Shown here: piece by piece, positions 30,210 through 36,000 of the stretch
How the letters are laid out: the number at the start of each line of letters is the position of its first letter
Position numbering within the stretch: position 1 is the stretch's first letter
NCBI RefSeq assembly: GCF_964340395.1
Contig: NC_135570.1
Location: 9,889,322 to 9,925,321, forward strand
Length of the DNA: 36,000 bases
Source: Glandiceps talaboti
Taxonomy: Eukaryota; Hemichordata; Enteropneusta; Spengelidae
Direction: 5' to 3'
The notes under the pieces: model-generated
The model's database searches: none
The model's input: the letters and a program-made list of their open reading frames with translations, nothing else
Told to the model about the DNA's origin: nothing
Made by a program: the position numbers and the translations under genes

Positions 30210-30848
30210 CCATAGCTACAGCTGACCACTAGGTGGCAGTATGATCTGTCTTTGTCGACGATCATTGTCAACCATATGATCTACATTTTTGGTCATTTAT
30301 GAATTGTGAACCCATTGTTATCACTGAAATAGCATCATGTTGCAATTTCTCATATTTTGTCATCTGATATGAGTCGGCTTATCCTGTGAGTTGTTCTTAT
30401 TTAATCATATTGCAGTACCAAAGAGAAATATACGTATCTGACACATACACAGCTCGACTCTGTCATATGAAAATAATTATAATATTGTCGACTCTGTTTC
30501 AACCCAATACACGATTCGCCACGTACAATTTCGGCTTCACATTTTTCGAATACTTTTAACAAACTGTTAGATTTTTTATATTCCATTTCCATTTTTATGC
30601 GTATTGGAAGCTATAAATTGTCTAAATACCCAGTAACAAAATGTTTTATTAAAACTACTCTTTCGCAAGCTGTTCTTTTTTTAGGAAAAATGTACATTTT
30701 TTTCGAGCAAGTTTCACTTTTTGGTCTGATAAATATATTTTGGATCTGTGATACCTATTCCAGCTAGCCTACAGTCTTGAAAGTATTGAACATTTCCTAG
30801 CGAGTTTACATCGCTGGAATCTGCAAATGCCTAAATTTTGTCTAGTTT
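30210..30848. other. Intergenic, no feature recognised
   Basis: AT-rich sequence with short T runs. No coding pattern or repeat was seen on either strand. Confidence 0.4.
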
Positions 30849-30990
30849 ATGTATATTTCATCCATGCTAGTGCACATTTCATCCATTTTATGTCAATTTC
30901 GCGTCCAACTTGTGTACATTTCGCCCATTTTATGTAAATTTCGAGTCCAACTTTTCGTCTCGTTTTTGTACATTTTGTTCAACTTTTATA
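30849..30990. repeat. Degenerate 42-bp tandem repeat
   Basis: Two good copies (30870 to about 30953) share GTGYACATTTCRYCCATTTT, ATGTMAATTTCGMGTCCAAC and TT; flanking sequence contains further decayed half-units (CATTTCATCC, CATTTTGTTCAAC). Confidence 0.7.
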
Positions 30991-31169
30991 TATTTTGCCC
31001 ACTGCTAAATGTATATATCTTGAGGATTGAAACCAAGTATTGCAGTTCATTATGAAACAAAAGACAAGATTTACACTGCATTTGTCGTCATTTCAATTCA
31101 TCAATACTGGACTACTGAAGTTAAAAATTGAGGAATTTAAACATCTTTAACCCTTAATTAACACTTAAC

Positions 31170-35577
<4,408 letters not shown>

Positions 35578-35797
35578 CTGTATATTAAGAATAAAAAAAT
35601 CTTCATAAAAGTACAAATAAAAATATCCTTCTCCTTCAACGAAGAACACATGCCAAAGTTGTGTAAGATATATGATTGACATCGTGTTTTCCTTAGTCTT
35701 GTGTGCTGTTACCTTTCGTACACTTAAATGATTGACATAAAGATAGTTCAGGTGCGTAGTTTGTAACAATATTTTGAATGAAATAGTGTAGTTGGTC

Positions 35798-35924
35798 TCT
35801 CTCTCTCTCCTCTCTCTCTCTCTCCCTCCCTCCCTCCCTCCCTCCCTCCCTCCCTCCCCCCTCCCTCCCTCCCTCCCTCCCTCCCTCTCTCTCTCTCTAT
35901 CTCTCCCTCCCTCCCTCCCTCCCT

Positions 35925-35979
<55 letters not shown>

Positions 35980-36000
35980 CCTCCCTCCCTCCCTCCCTCC
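35798..36000. repeat. (CT)n/(CCCT)n pyrimidine array running off the window
   Basis: Alternating CT and CCCT blocks on the plus strand, continuing to the right edge. It is purine-rich on the transcribed strand sense (minus), in what should be intron 2 of gene C. Confidence 0.95.

Overview
This window is non-coding-rich animal genomic DNA. Genes are split by GT-AG introns, there is no bacterial-style gene packing, and simple-sequence arrays are very abundant. The three main genes are Cys-loop ligand-gated channel subunits of the nicotinic acetylcholine receptor (nAChR) family, all on the minus strand. The intron-dense gene structure, huge di- and tetranucleotide arrays and divergent nAChR paralogues fit a marine invertebrate, perhaps a lophotrochozoan such as a mollusc or brachiopod. 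The sequence alone does not fix the species.

Layout on the minus strand, read from right to left. (1) nAChR gene C is an alpha-type subunit with adjacent loop-C cysteines. Four exons lie between 35577 and 31894, and its signal-peptide and first extracellular exons lie beyond the right edge. (2) nAChR gene B is a complete non-alpha subunit with six exons between 23591 and 17077 (478 aa). (3) nAChR gene A is a complete non-alpha subunit with six exons between 15571 and 9532 (531 aa). (4) At the left edge are the first two coding exons (796-680 and 354-232) of a probable secreted subtilisin-type protease, covering signal peptide and I9 propeptide; the rest is off the window. Genes A and B have identical exon lengths of 131, 45, 110 and 530 bp with the same phases. 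Gene C shares the 45 and 110 bp exons and has a 545 bp version of the fifth. The locus is therefore a tandem array made by duplication of an intron-containing ancestor. One alpha and two non-alpha subunits could co-assemble, but that is inference.

The rest is repeats. The most striking is a 1.7 kb foldback element (5554-7260). Its arms are built from a 20-bp unit, its core is pentanucleotide repeats centred on a 34-bp perfect palindrome, and it is flanked by a 6-bp duplication. Others are a 5'-truncated LINE tail containing three 76-bp repeats (about 7975-8538), two copies of a MITE-like element (23641-24004 and 27511-27896) of which one ends 50 bp before the gene B start codon, dispersed repeat families in introns, a 37-bp minisatellite, and mosaic microsatellites in most receptor introns. 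Most long open frames in the window are translations of these microsatellites and are not genes. No tRNA, rRNA or CRISPR array was found.
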